From: Prauserella endophytica | GTDB lineage: Bacteria > Actinomycetota > Actinomycetes > Mycobacteriales > Pseudonocardiaceae | DNA length: 64,000 nt | Assembly: GCF_005146945.1 (NCBI RefSeq) | Contig: NZ_SWMS01000005.1 | Location: forward strand, 124,001-188,000 | Reading direction: 5' to 3' | Part shown: piece by piece, positions 18,888-27,590 of the stretch | Layout of the letters: every line of letters begins with the position of its first letter | Position numbering within the stretch: position 1 is the first letter of the stretch | Translations under genes and position numbers: made by a program | Notes under the pieces: model-generated | What the model was told of the DNA's origin: nothing | What the model saw: the letters and a program-made list of their open reading frames with translations, nothing else | The model's database searches: none

Positions 18888-19634
18888 TCAGCAGTCGACG
18901 TAGGCCACGACGCACGTGATGTTGTCGGGGCCGCCGCCCTCGTTGGCGATGTCGATGAGCCTGCCGACGGCGTCCTCGGGGGTGGCGGCCGACGACAGCA
19001 CCTCGTGGATCTCCTCCGGCGTCGTGACGTCGGTGAGCCCGTCCGAGCAGAGCAGGTACCGGTCACCGGGCTCCGCGGTGTGGGTGGAGAGGTCCGGCTC
19101 GGCAGGCGAGCCTGCCATGAGCGCCCTGATCAGCACCGAGCGGCCGGGGTGCCGGGCCGCGAGCTCTGGCGGCATCTTGCCCTCGTCGACGAGTGACTGG
19201 ACCATCGTGTGGTCGCGCGTCAGCTGGCTCAGCTCGCCTGCCCTGAGCAGGTAGCCGCGTGAGTCGCCGATGTGGGCCAGCCCGAACGTGTCGCCGTCCC
19301 ACAGCATCGCGGTCAGCGTGGTGCCCATGCCTTCCAGCTCGGGGTCGTCCGCCACGCGTTCGTTGAGCCGGGCTGAGGCGTCGGCGACCCCCTCGCCCAG
19401 CACCTCCAGGAGGTCGGCGGGCTCGTGCTCGGCCTCCGCCAGCCGGTTGTCGAGGTCGGCCATCGCCTCGATCGCGAGCGCGCTGGCCACCTCACCCGCG
19501 GCGTGGCCACCCATCCCGTCCGCGACGGCGAGCAGGCGTGGGGTCGCGTAGGCGGAGTCCTCGTTCGCGCTGCGCCGTTGGCCGACGTCCGAGCCGACGG
19601 CGTAGCTGAGCCCGAGCGCCTCGTCACGTGTCAT
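18888..19634 (-). CDS. PP2C-type Ser/Thr protein phosphatase
   Basis: The 248-residue soluble PPM/PP2C phosphatase has all metal-binding motifs: GQRRSANEDS, VADGMGGHAAGE, HIGDSRGYLLRAG, LLCSDGLTDV and GGGPDNITCVVAYVD. Unlike PstP of the cell-division cluster it has no membrane anchor or long tail, so it is a short stand-alone catalytic domain. Targets are presumably substrates of Pkn-type kinases, none of which is in this window. The ATG start has no clear Shine-Dalgarno. It is transcribed away from the acyl-CoA dehydrogenase gene. Confidence 0.92.
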   Translation of the reverse strand: MTRDEALGLSYAVGSDVGQRRSANEDSAYATPRLLAVADGMGGHAAGEVASALAIEAMADLDNRLAEAEHEPADLLEVLGEGVADASARLNERVADDPELEGMGTTLTAMLWDGDTFGLAHIGDSRGYLLRAGELSQLTRDHTMVQSLVDEGKMPPELAARHPGRSVLIRALMAGSPAEPDLSTHTAEPGDRYLLCSDGLTDVTTPEEIHEVLSSAATPEDAVGRLIDIANEGGGPDNITCVVAYVDC

Positions 19635-19779
19635 GCGAGCAGTGAACCACTGGCCGCCTCAGTTGATGAAGTCCGATAGGTCGTAACCGGTGGTACCCGG
19701 CGCGGTGGTGGATCGCCGGGCTCGGGTCGGGCGACGGCGGGGTGACTCTTGTGGGCGGCCTCGTGGCCGCCGTGTGCGC

Positions 19780-19807
19780 TACGGTGACGTTGCTGAGCGC
19801 TTGCTCA
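19780..19807 (+). promoter_or_regulatory. Promoter and operator candidate of the 19832 acyl-CoA dehydrogenase
   Basis: A TACGGT -10 hexamer (19780-19785) is followed by the inverted repeat TGAGC-GCTT-GCTCA (19794-19807) at the expected transcription start, then GAGGAG and the GTG start. A dyad over the start site is the usual layout for a TetR-type repressor of an acyl-CoA dehydrogenase gene. Confidence 0.45.
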
Positions 19808-19831
19808 CCGGGGAGGGCGAGGAGATCCGGC

Positions 19832-20965
19832 GTGGACACTGACGACTTCGCGGCGATCCTTGGTGCGGTCAGGGATTTCGTGCGCAAGGAGGTCCTCCCG
19901 AGGGAGACCGAGATCGAGGAGCGCGACGAGATCCCCTCCGACCTCAGGGAGAAGGCGGCCGGGCTCGGCCTCTTCGGCTGGGCGCTGCCCGCGGAGTACG
20001 GCGGCCTCGGGCTGACGACGAGCGAGGACGTGCGGCTCGCGATCGAGCTCGGCTACACCACGCCCGCCTTCCGGTCGCTCTTCGGCACCAACAACGGCAT
20101 CGCCGGGCAGGCCATCGTCAACCACGGCACGCCCGCCCAGCGCGCCGAGTGGTTGCCGAGGCTGGCGGCGGGGGAGGCGATCGCGTCGTTCGCGCTCACC
20201 GAGTCCGAGGCCGGCTCCGACCCCAGCGGCCTGCGGACCGTCGCCGTGCGCGACGGTGACCAGTACGTGCTCACGGGCACCAAGCGCTTCATCACCAATG
20301 CCCCGCTGGCCGACGCGTTCGTCGTGTTCGCCCGAACCGGACCTGAGCGGGAGGGGCGGCGGGGCATCTCGGCGCTGCTCGTGCCGGCCGGGCTGGCCGG
20401 ACTCACGGTCGGGCAGCGCGACGCGAAGATGGGCCAGTCCGGGGCATGGACGGCGGAGGTCCACCTCGACGACGTGCGCGTGCCGGTCTCGGCCCTGATC
20501 GGCGAGGAGGGCCAGGGTTTCCGGATCGCGATGGCCTCGCTGTCCAGGGGCAGGCTGCACATCGCGGGCGTCAGCGTCGGCATGGCCGAGCGGGCGCTGG
20601 CGGAGGCGGTGGAGCACGCGCGCGCCACCCGCCAGGGCGGGACCCCGATCGGAGAGCACCAGCTCGTGCAGGCGCTGCTCGCCGAGTCGCACGCCGAGCT
20701 GGCCGCGGGCAGGGCGCTCGTGCTCGAAGCCGCCGCGCGCTTCGACACCGGCGAGGACCGCAGGCTCGGCCCGTCCAGCGCGAAGCTGTTCTGCACGGAG
20801 ATGCTCGGCCGGGTCGCCGACAGAGCCGTACAGGTGCACGGTGGGCTCGGCTACATGAGAGGTGTGCCGGTGGAGCGCATCTACCGAGACGCCCGGCTCC
20901 TGCGCATCTACGAGGGCACCAGCGAGATCCAGAAGCTGGTCATCGGCAGGCAGCTGCTCGGGTAG
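19832..20965 (+). CDS. Acyl-CoA dehydrogenase
   Basis: The 377-residue flavoenzyme introduces the alpha-beta double bond in acyl-CoA. Family blocks include FALTESEAGSDPSGLRT, GTKRFITNAPLADAFVVFA, VQVHGGLGYMRGVPVERIYR and the catalytic glutamate region RIYEGTSEIQKLVIGRQLL. The GTG at 19832 has GAGGAG seven bases upstream. The frame stays open 30 codons further and there mimics a lipoprotein signal, but that stretch carries the promoter and operator, so it is not coding. Chain-length preference cannot be read. Single gene, followed by dnaE1. Confidence 0.92.
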   Translation: MDTDDFAAILGAVRDFVRKEVLPRETEIEERDEIPSDLREKAAGLGLFGWALPAEYGGLGLTTSEDVRLAIELGYTTPAFRSLFGTNNGIAGQAIVNHGTPAQRAEWLPRLAAGEAIASFALTESEAGSDPSGLRTVAVRDGDQYVLTGTKRFITNAPLADAFVVFARTGPEREGRRGISALLVPAGLAGLTVGQRDAKMGQSGAWTAEVHLDDVRVPVSALIGEEGQGFRIAMASLSRGRLHIAGVSVGMAERALAEAVEHARATRQGGTPIGEHQLVQALLAESHAELAAGRALVLEAAARFDTGEDRRLGPSSAKLFCTEMLGRVADRAVQVHGGLGYMRGVPVERIYRDARLLRIYEGTSEIQKLVIGRQLLG

Positions 20966-21157
20966 CCACTCGCGAGAGCGTGGCGGTGCGGTCACGGTCG
21001 TTTCGCGGTGGAGGTGGCTCCGTCGCGCCCCCCTTTAACCCATGCGATCGGCTGCTCGCGCGGCACGCCTGCCCCGTTCTGTCGGGGGTGCGGTCTAGGG
21101 TGGAGCCCTGGAGTTCGCGGCGCGTCTGACGGTCTCGTCAAGGGGAGGTTTTCGCTG

Positions 21158-24100
21158 GTGTCGAACGATTCCTTCGTCCACCTGCATGTGCACACCGAGT
21201 ATTCGATGCTCGATGGTGCGGCGAAGATCGCTCCGCTGTTCGCGGAGGCGTCCCGGTTGGAGATGCCGGCGGTGGGGATGACCGACCACGGCAACATGTA
21301 CGGGGCGGATGAGTTCTACCAGCAGGCGAAGAAGGCCGGGATCAAGCCGATCATCGGGATCGAGGCGTACATCGCGCCGGAGTCGCGGTTTCACAAAAAG
21401 CCGGTGTTCTGGGGGCAGTCGAGCCAGCGGGGCGCGGACGAGTTCGGTGAGGGCGGCGACGTCTCCGGTGGTGGTGCGTACACGCACATGACGATGCTGG
21501 CGGCCAACGCCACGGGGCTGCGGAATCTGTTCAAGCTGTCGTCGCTGGCCTCGATCCAGGGCTACTACCGCAAGCCGCGGATGGACCGGGAGCTGATCGC
21601 GGAGAACGCGGAGGGGATCATCGCCACGACGGGGTGCCCGTCGGGCGAGGTGCAGACGCGGTTGCGGCTGGGGCAGAAGGCCGAGGCGCTGCAGGCGGCG
21701 TCGGATTACAAGGACATCTTCGGGGCGGAGAACTTCTTCCTGGAGTTGATGGATCACGGGTTGCCGATCGAGCGGTCGGTGCGGGAGGGGTTGCTGGAGA
21801 TCGGCAGGCAGCTGAATCTGCGGCCGCTGGCGACCAACGACTCCCACTATGTGACCAAGGATCAGGCGGACTCGCATTCGGCGTTGCTGTGTGTGCAGTC
21901 GGGCAAGACGCTCAACGACCCGAACCGGTTCAAGTTCGACGGTGATGGTTACTACCTGAAGTCGGCGCAGGAGATGCGCGAGTACTGGGACAAGGAGGTC
22001 CCGGGGGCGGCGGATTCCACCTTGCTGATCGCCGAGCGGGTGGAGTCGTACGAGGACGTCTACACCCACAAGGACCGGATGCCGGTCTTCACGGTGCCCG
22101 AGGGCCATGACGAGGCGTCCTGGCTGCGGCACAAGGTCCAGGAGGGCCTGCACTGGCGCTTTCCGGACGGGATCCCCGACGGGTACGAGGAGCGCGCGAA
22201 GTACGAGCTCGACGTCATCGTGCAGAAGGGCTTCCCGGCCTACTTCCTGATCGTCGCCGACCTCATCCAGCACGCCCGCGACGTGGGCATCCTGGTGGGG
22301 CCCGGCCGGGGGTCGGCCGCGGGCGCGCTCGTGGCCTACGCGCTGGGTATCACCAACCTGGACCCGATCCCGCAGAAGCTGCTGTTCGAGCGGTTCCTCA
22401 ACCCCGAGCGCACCTCGATGCCGGATATCGACATCGACTTCGACGACCGCCGTCGCGGCGAGATGATCCGCTACGCGACGGAGAAGTACGGCGCCGACAA
22501 GGTCGCCCAGGTGATCACCTTCGGCACCATCAAGACCAAGGCCGCCATCAAGGACTCGGCGCGAGTGCACTACGGCCAGCCGGGCTACTCGATCGCCGAC
22601 AAGATCTCCAAGGCGCTCCCCCCGCCGATCATGGCCAAGGACATCCCGCTGTCCGGGATCGTCGACCCCGAGCACGAGCGCTACGGCGAGGCCGCCGAGG
22701 TCCGCACGCTGATCGAGACCGACGAAGAGGTCTCGACGATCTTCAACACCGCGCGCGGCCTGGAGGGCCTGATCCGCAACGCGGGCGTGCACGCCTGCGC
22801 GGTCATCATGTCCAGTGAGCCGCTGGCCAACGCGATCCCGTTGTGGCAGCGCGACGACGGCTCGATCATCACGGGCTGGGACTACCCGTCGTGTGAGGCC
22901 ATCGGCCTGTTGAAGATGGACTTCCTCGGGCTGCGCAACCTCACCGTCATCGGCGACGCGCTCGACAACATCAAGTCCAACCGCGGCGAGGAGATCGACC
23001 TCGACCGCCTCGGTCTCGACGACGTCGAGGCGTACAAGCTGCTGGGCCGCGGTGACACGCTCGGCGTGTTCCAGCTCGACGGTGGCGCCATGCGCGACCT
23101 GCTGCGCCGCATGCAGCCCACCGGCTTCGAGGACATCGTCGCCGTCCTCGCGCTGTACCGCCCCGGCCCGATGGGCATGAACGCCCACAACGACTACGCC
23201 GACCGCAAGAACAACCGGCAGCAGATCAAGCCCATCCATCCGCAACTGGAAGAGCCCCTGAAGGAGATCCTGGCCGAGACCTACGGCCTGATCGTCTATC
23301 AGGAGCAGATCATGCAGATCGCGCAGAAGGTCGCCGGCTACTCCATGGGCCGCGCGGACGTGCTGCGCCGCGCGATGGGCAAGAAGAAGAAGGAAGTGCT
23401 CGAGAAGGAGTTCGAGGGCTTCCACGCCGGCATGAAGGCCAGCGAGATCGTGCCCGGCGGGTTCTCCGACGAGGCCATCCAGGCGCTGTGGGACACGATC
23501 CTCCCCTTCGCCGGTTACGCGTTCAACAAGAGTCACGCCGCCGCCTACGGCCTGATCGCGTACTGGACCGCGTACCTCAAGGCGAACTATCCGGCTGAGT
23601 ACATGGCGGCGTTGCTGACGTCGGTGGGGGACAACAAGGACAAGTCGGCGGTGTATCTGTCGGAGTGCCGCCGGCTGGGGATCAAGGTGCTGCCGCCGGA
23701 TGTGAACGAGTCGGGGATGCGGTTCGCCGCGGTCGGCGACGACATCCGGTTCGGTTTGGGCGCGGTGCGCAACGTGGGCGCCAACGTGGTGGAGTCGATC
23801 ATCAAGACCCGCGAGGAGAAGGGCAAGTACTCCAGCTTCACCGACTTTCTGGACAAGTCGGAGCTGGTGGTGTGCAACAAGCGGGTGCTGGAGTCGCTGA
23901 TCAAGGCGGGTGGGTTCGACTCGCTGGGCAACACCCGGTTGTCGATGGTGCAGTTGCACGAGGACGCGGTCGAGGCGGTGGTGCCGCTCAAGCGGCAGGA
24001 GGCGATGGGCCAGTTCGACCTGTTCGGGGGCGGGGACGACACGGCGCCGGTGGCGGCGTCCTCGCCGTTGGCGCATCTGAAGTTCGACGAGCAGGAGTAC

Positions 24101-24736
24101 CCGCGCAAGCAGCTGCTGGGCTACGAGCGGGAGATGCTGGGCCTGTACGTGTCGGCGCATCCGCTGGACGGGGCGGAGCGGGTGCTGCGCAAGCACGCGA
24201 AGCGGCCGATCGCGGCGATACTGGCGGATCCTCCGAAGGAGGGGGAGATCGAGATCGCCGGGTTGATCACCTCGCTGGAGCGGCGGGTGAACAAGAAGGG
24301 CGAGCCGTGGGCGATCTGCACGGTGGAGGACATGGACGCCTCGCTGGAGGTGTTGTTCTTCCCGAAGTCCTACGCGCTGTTCGCCGCCGATCTGGTGGAG
24401 GACAACGCGGTGGTGGTCAAGGGCCGGGTCAACTGGCGCGAGGACAAGATGTCGGTCTTCGGCGGCGGGCTGATCCCGCTCGACCTCTCCGACATCGGCC
24501 CCGGTGACGACGAGCCGCCGCTGATGCTGCTGGCCTCGGCGGAGAAGCTCAACCAGAGCGTGGTCACCGAGCTCAAGCAGACGCTGCAGGCCCACCGCGG
24601 CGACACTCCCGTGCGGCTCAAGCTGATGGGCAAGCAGCGCGAGACCGTGTTCGCGCTCTACGACTACCCGGTGAAGGTCAGCTCGATGCTCATGGGCGAG
24701 CTCAAGGGCATCCCCGGCATCACGGCGAGCTCCTGA
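21158..24736 (+). CDS. dnaE1: DNA polymerase III alpha subunit, replicative
   Basis: The 1192-residue polymerase starts at a GTG nine bases after AAGGGGAGG; the open frame before it is not conserved-looking. Visible parts: N-terminal PHP domain ([22 protein letters not shown]), palm ([17 protein letters not shown] and the catalytic [15 protein letters not shown] near residue 425), fingers (YALFNKSHA-type block [15 protein letters not shown]), tandem HhH, and an OB fold ([20 protein letters not shown]). Length fits mycobacterial DnaE1. Synonymous codon choice switches abruptly within the gene: G-ending and TTG/GGG-rich in roughly 21158-22060 and 23580-24370, C-ending elsewhere. Confidence 0.97.
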   Translation: MSNDSFVHLHVHTEYSMLDGAAKIAPLFAEASRLEMPAVGMTDHGNMYGADEFYQQAKKAGIKPIIGIEAYIAPESRFHKKPVFWGQSSQRGADEFGEGGDVSGGGAYTHMTMLAANATGLRNLFKLSSLASIQGYYRKPRMDRELIAENAEGIIATTGCPSGEVQTRLRLGQKAEALQAASDYKDIFGAENFFLELMDHGLPIERSVREGLLEIGRQLNLRPLATNDSHYVTKDQADSHSALLCVQSGKTLNDPNRFKFDGDGYYLKSAQEMREYWDKEVPGAADSTLLIAERVESYEDVYTHKDRMPVFTVPEGHDEASWLRHKVQEGLHWRFPDGIPDGYEERAKYELDVIVQKGFPAYFLIVADLIQHARDVGILVGPGRGSAAGALVAYALGITNLDPIPQKLLFERFLNPERTSMPDIDIDFDDRRRGEMIRYATEKYGADKVAQVITFGTIKTKAAIKDSARVHYGQPGYSIADKISKALPPPIMAKDIPLSGIVDPEHERYGEAAEVRTLIETDEEVSTIFNTARGLEGLIRNAGVHACAVIMSSEPLANAIPLWQRDDGSIITGWDYPSCEAIGLLKMDFLGLRNLTVIGDALDNIKSNRGEEIDLDRLGLDDVEAYKLLGRGDTLGVFQLDGGAMRDLLRRMQPTGFEDIVAVLALYRPGPMGMNAHNDYADRKNNRQQIKPIHPQLEEPLKEILAETYGLIVYQEQIMQIAQKVAGYSMGRADVLRRAMGKKKKEVLEKEFEGFHAGMKASEIVPGGFSDEAIQALWDTILPFAGYAFNKSHAAAYGLIAYWTAYLKANYPAEYMAALLTSVGDNKDKSAVYLSECRRLGIKVLPPDVNESGMRFAAVGDDIRFGLGAVRNVGANVVESIIKTREEKGKYSSFTDFLDKSELVVCNKRVLESLIKAGGFDSLGNTRLSMVQLHEDAVEAVVPLKRQEAMGQFDLFGGGDDTAPVAASSPLAHLKFDEQEYPRKQLLGYEREMLGLYVSAHPLDGAERVLRKHAKRPIAAILADPPKEGEIEIAGLITSLERRVNKKGEPWAICTVEDMDASLEVLFFPKSYALFAADLVEDNAVVVKGRVNWREDKMSVFGGGLIPLDLSDIGPGDDEPPLMLLASAEKLNQSVVTELKQTLQAHRGDTPVRLKLMGKQRETVFALYDYPVKVSSMLMGELKGIPGITASS

Positions 24737-24790
24737 CACCGCCTCCGGCTCCCGCGGCCGGGCCGGGGCAATGGTCATAACGTGGCCAGG

Positions 24791-26266
24791 ATGAGTCCAG
24801 TCGACAGCCAAGAGCCCGATCCGCGCCGCTGGCGGGCGCTCGCCGTCACCCTCGCCGCGGGGTTCATGTCCCTGCTCGACGTCAGCATCGTCAACGTCGC
24901 GCTGCCGTCGATCCAGAGCGGGCTCGGTGCGTCGGTCGCGGGCGTGCAGTGGGTGGTGTCGGGCTACGCGCTCGCGTTCGGCCTGGTGCTCGTCACCGGC
25001 GGGCGGCTGGGCGACGCGTTCGGCAGGCGCCGGATGTTCCTCATCGCCCTCTCGGCGTTCATCGCCACGAGCGCGCTCGCGGGCGCGAGCGTCAACGAGG
25101 GGATGCTCGTGGTCGCACGGCTGCTACAGGGCGTCGCCGCCGGGATGCTCACGCCGCAGAACAGCGGCCTGATCCAGGAGCTTTTCCACGGCGCCGAGCG
25201 GGGCAGGGCGTTCGGCATGTTCGGCGCCACGGTGGGCATCTCGACCGCCGTGGGACCCGTGCTGGGCGGACTGATCATCGCCGCATTCGGGGCGGGGACG
25301 GGCTGGCGGTGGGTCTTCTACGTCAACGTGCCGATCGGGCTCGTCGCGCTCGTCCTCGCCGCCCGGTTGCTGCCGAAGGCGCCCCGCGGCGACACGCCCG
25401 TACGCTCCCGGCTCGACTTCACCGGCATGGTGCTGCTCGGTCTGGCCGTGCTGGGCGTCCTGCTTCCGCTCGTGCAGTCGGAACAGGGCGGCATCAGCCG
25501 CCTGTGGTGGCTGTTCCCGCTCGCCGTCGGGCTCGGGTACCTGTTCGTGCGGTGGGAGAAACGGTTGGTGCGCACGGACCGCGCGCCGCTGCTGGACCCG
25601 CGGCTCTACACCGAGACCCCCGGGTACGCGATCGGCGCGGCCATCGGCGCCACGTACTTCTGCGGCTTCGCCGGCATGTGGCTGGTGTTCGCGATGTTCT
25701 TCCAGCAGGGCCTCGGCTACTCGCCGCTGGAGTCCGGGCTGCTGGTGACGCCGTTCGCGCTCGGCTCCGCCGTCTCGGCCGCGATCGCGGGCAGGCTCGT
25801 GCAGAGGTGGGGCAGGCGCCTCACGGTCACCGGGCTGAGTCTGGTCGCGGCCGGCCTCGGCGTCGTCGCGGTGCTCGTCCCGCTCGTGCCGGAACAGGCG
25901 ATCGGCTACGCGGTGGCCGCTCCACTGCTCGTCGCGGGCCTGGGCGGGGGCATGGTGATCTCGCCGAACACCACGCTAACGCTCGACCGCGTGCCGACCC
26001 GCATGGCGGGTGTCGCGGGCGGCGCGCTGCAGACCGGGCAGCGGCTCGGCACCGCACTCGGCGTCGCCGTGCTCGGTTCGGTCTTCCACACCGGCATCAC
26101 CGGCGCGGGGGAGAACTACCCTGCCGCGCTCGGCTACGCGATGGCGTGCTCGGTGGCGTTCACGGCCGCCGCGCTCCTGCTCGCGATCGTGGATGCCCGG
26201 CGGCATCCTCACCGTCGTCTATCCGAAAAAGCACCCAGTGTGACGAACGCTGGTCCATTGGAGTGA
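24791..26266 (+). CDS. MFS exporter, DHA2-like (14 membrane segments)
   Basis: The 491-residue permease has motif A variant GGRLGDAFGRRRMFLIAL, the first-helix MSLLDVSIVNVALPSIQSGL block, motif C-like GATVGISTAVGPVLGGLI, and about 14 hydrophobic segments, as in drug:H+ antiporters of the DHA2 (EmrB/QacA) family. The ATG at 24791 is chosen because TAACGT lies seven bases before it (leaderless pattern); a GTG at 24782 in the same frame would overlap that -10. No TetR/MarR gene is adjacent. Substrate unknown. Confidence 0.88.
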   Translation: MSPVDSQEPDPRRWRALAVTLAAGFMSLLDVSIVNVALPSIQSGLGASVAGVQWVVSGYALAFGLVLVTGGRLGDAFGRRRMFLIALSAFIATSALAGASVNEGMLVVARLLQGVAAGMLTPQNSGLIQELFHGAERGRAFGMFGATVGISTAVGPVLGGLIIAAFGAGTGWRWVFYVNVPIGLVALVLAARLLPKAPRGDTPVRSRLDFTGMVLLGLAVLGVLLPLVQSEQGGISRLWWLFPLAVGLGYLFVRWEKRLVRTDRAPLLDPRLYTETPGYAIGAAIGATYFCGFAGMWLVFAMFFQQGLGYSPLESGLLVTPFALGSAVSAAIAGRLVQRWGRRLTVTGLSLVAAGLGVVAVLVPLVPEQAIGYAVAAPLLVAGLGGGMVISPNTTLTLDRVPTRMAGVAGGALQTGQRLGTALGVAVLGSVFHTGITGAGENYPAALGYAMACSVAFTAAALLLAIVDARRHPHRRLSEKAPSVTNAGPLE

Positions 26267-26504
26267 CGTTGGCGCGCGCGATCTGGTGTTACGGAGAGCA
26301 ACCGGGTAGACGTTTACCTGTGCCTTCCGTGAGGGTTTCGGCTACCTAGCGTGGCAAATCGGTGGATGATCCGGGGATGGGACTGTAAACCGAGTAAGAA
26401 CGCTGGGCCGTTCGAGAATGCGTGACTCGAACACCCAGAGTCACCCTCATCGACCAACGCTGACCGACGGCCGCGGGGGGCCGTTGGCGAGTACGAAGGC
26501 ACCG

Positions 26505-26545
26505 CCCGGGTGGGCCCTGGATGGTAGGGGCCGGGCCCGCCCGGG
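26505..26545. repeat. Strong GC hairpin in the 26267-26650 gene-free stretch
   Basis: CCCGGGTGGGCCC (26505-26517) pairs at 12 of 13 positions with 26533-26545 across a 15-base loop; a smaller hairpin ACGGCC/GGCCGT lies at 26467-26484. The 384-base stretch between the MFS exporter and the convergent sirtuin gene holds no convincing gene; its first 200 bases are noticeably poorer in GC than the surroundings. The hairpin may terminate one or both transcripts. Confidence 0.5.
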
Positions 26546-26650
26546 ACTGCGCTCGCGCCGTATGGCCAGACGTGCTGGGATGTGGCCGCCGGGATCGTGG
26601 CGGCGCTCGTCGCCGCGGTGGTGATCGCGACCCACGGCGAGCGCGAGCCG

Positions 26651-27412
26651 TCACACCAGGGCGGGTAGCACCTCGCCGAGCGGGCCGCGCAGCACCGCCG
26701 CCGCGTGGGCGTCGTAGGGCGTCTCCGAGGCGTTGCACACGATCACCGTCGCCCCCGCGCTCGCCGCGAGCCCGACGAGGCCAGCGGCGGGGTGCACGGT
26801 GAGCGACGTGCCCGCCGCGAGCATCAGGTCGCACGACACGGCCTCGACGCGGGCTCGCTCCAGCACGTCGGCGTCCAGCGCCTGACCGAACGAGATCGTG
26901 GCCGACTTCAGGATGCCGCCGCAGAGTTCGCACGGCGGATCGGTCTCGCCCGCGCGCACGCGCGCGAGCGTCTCCCGCATGTCACGCCGGTCCGAGCAGC
27001 CGAGGCACTCCGTCTCGAACATCGTCCCGTGCAGCTCGATGACCTTGCCGGGCGCGGAGCCCGCCTTCTGGTGCAGCCCGTCGATGTTCTGCGTGATGAT
27101 CGCGGAAAGGCGTCCCTGGCGTTCGAGGTCGACGAACGCCAGGTGCGCCGCGTTCGGCTTCGCCTCCCAGCCCGGGTGCCGAGTGCGGGCCTGCCAGCTC
27201 TGCTCGCGAACCTCCTTGCTGCCCACGTACGACCGCAGGTTCGACAGCTTCTCGGCAGCGGGATCCTTCGTCCACACGCCGTTCGGCCCCCGGAAGTCGG
27301 GGATGCCGGAGTCGGTGGAGATGCCGGCGCCGGTCATGGCGACGATGCGGCCGGCGCTCGCCACCAGTTCCCGGGCATGGCGCAGCTCCTCGGCGGTGTC
27401 CATGCACCCCAT
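26651..27412 (-). CDS. cobB: Sirtuin, NAD-dependent protein deacylase
   Basis: The 253-residue Sir2 protein removes acyl groups from protein lysines using NAD. Motifs in order: TGAGISTDSGIPDFRGPNG (NAD site), ITQNIDGLHQKAG, the active-site histidine in ELHGT, two zinc pairs (ECLGC and CELCGG), SFGQAL, AGTSLTVHPAAGL and VIVCNASETPYD. The start at 27412 has AGGG five bases upstream; an ATG at 27403 is an alternative. Targets may include acetyl-CoA synthetase or acyl-CoA enzymes, as in other bacteria; that is family knowledge only. Confidence 0.92.
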   Translation of the reverse strand: MGCMDTAEELRHARELVASAGRIVAMTGAGISTDSGIPDFRGPNGVWTKDPAAEKLSNLRSYVGSKEVREQSWQARTRHPGWEAKPNAAHLAFVDLERQGRLSAIITQNIDGLHQKAGSAPGKVIELHGTMFETECLGCSDRRDMRETLARVRAGETDPPCELCGGILKSATISFGQALDADVLERARVEAVSCDLMLAAGTSLTVHPAAGLVGLAASAGATVIVCNASETPYDAHAAAVLRGPLGEVLPALV

Positions 27413-27525
27413 GATGCCCTGAGGAGGGCCCGGTGCAGGGCGGGCCCGGGGTGACCGGGCTGGCGGCCTGCGGGCCTTCGCCGCCGATGGCCACGGTCGC
27501 GGGAGTCTGCCGGGGTTTCGGATCC

Positions 27526-27556
27526 GCTACCGATGAGTAACACTGGTCACATGTGA
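27526..27556 (+). promoter_or_regulatory. Two dyads upstream of the long acyl-CoA dehydrogenase gene
   Basis: GCTACCGATGAGTAAC (27526-27541) is a partial palindrome (outer GxTAC/GTAxC and central AT are symmetric), and six bases later TCACATGTGA (27547-27556) is a perfect 10-base palindrome. Both lie within 65 bases of the ATG and are good operator candidates for a fatty-acid-responsive repressor. Confidence 0.4.
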
Positions 27557-27590
27557 TTGACAGACTCGCGCCGACCCACGAGGAGGGCCG

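Noticed and set aside
19742-19831. Upstream extension of the acyl-CoA dehydrogenase with a lipoprotein-like LLSAC signal
   Set aside because: It precedes a strong GAGGAG/GTG start, covers the promoter and operator, and a lipoprotein acyl-CoA dehydrogenase would be unreasonable.
26582-26668. 28-codon hydrophobic micro-ORF (GTG start, VAALVAAVVIA core)
   Set aside because: No ribosome site, overlaps the sirtuin gene's 3' end, and could be chance in GC-rich sequence.
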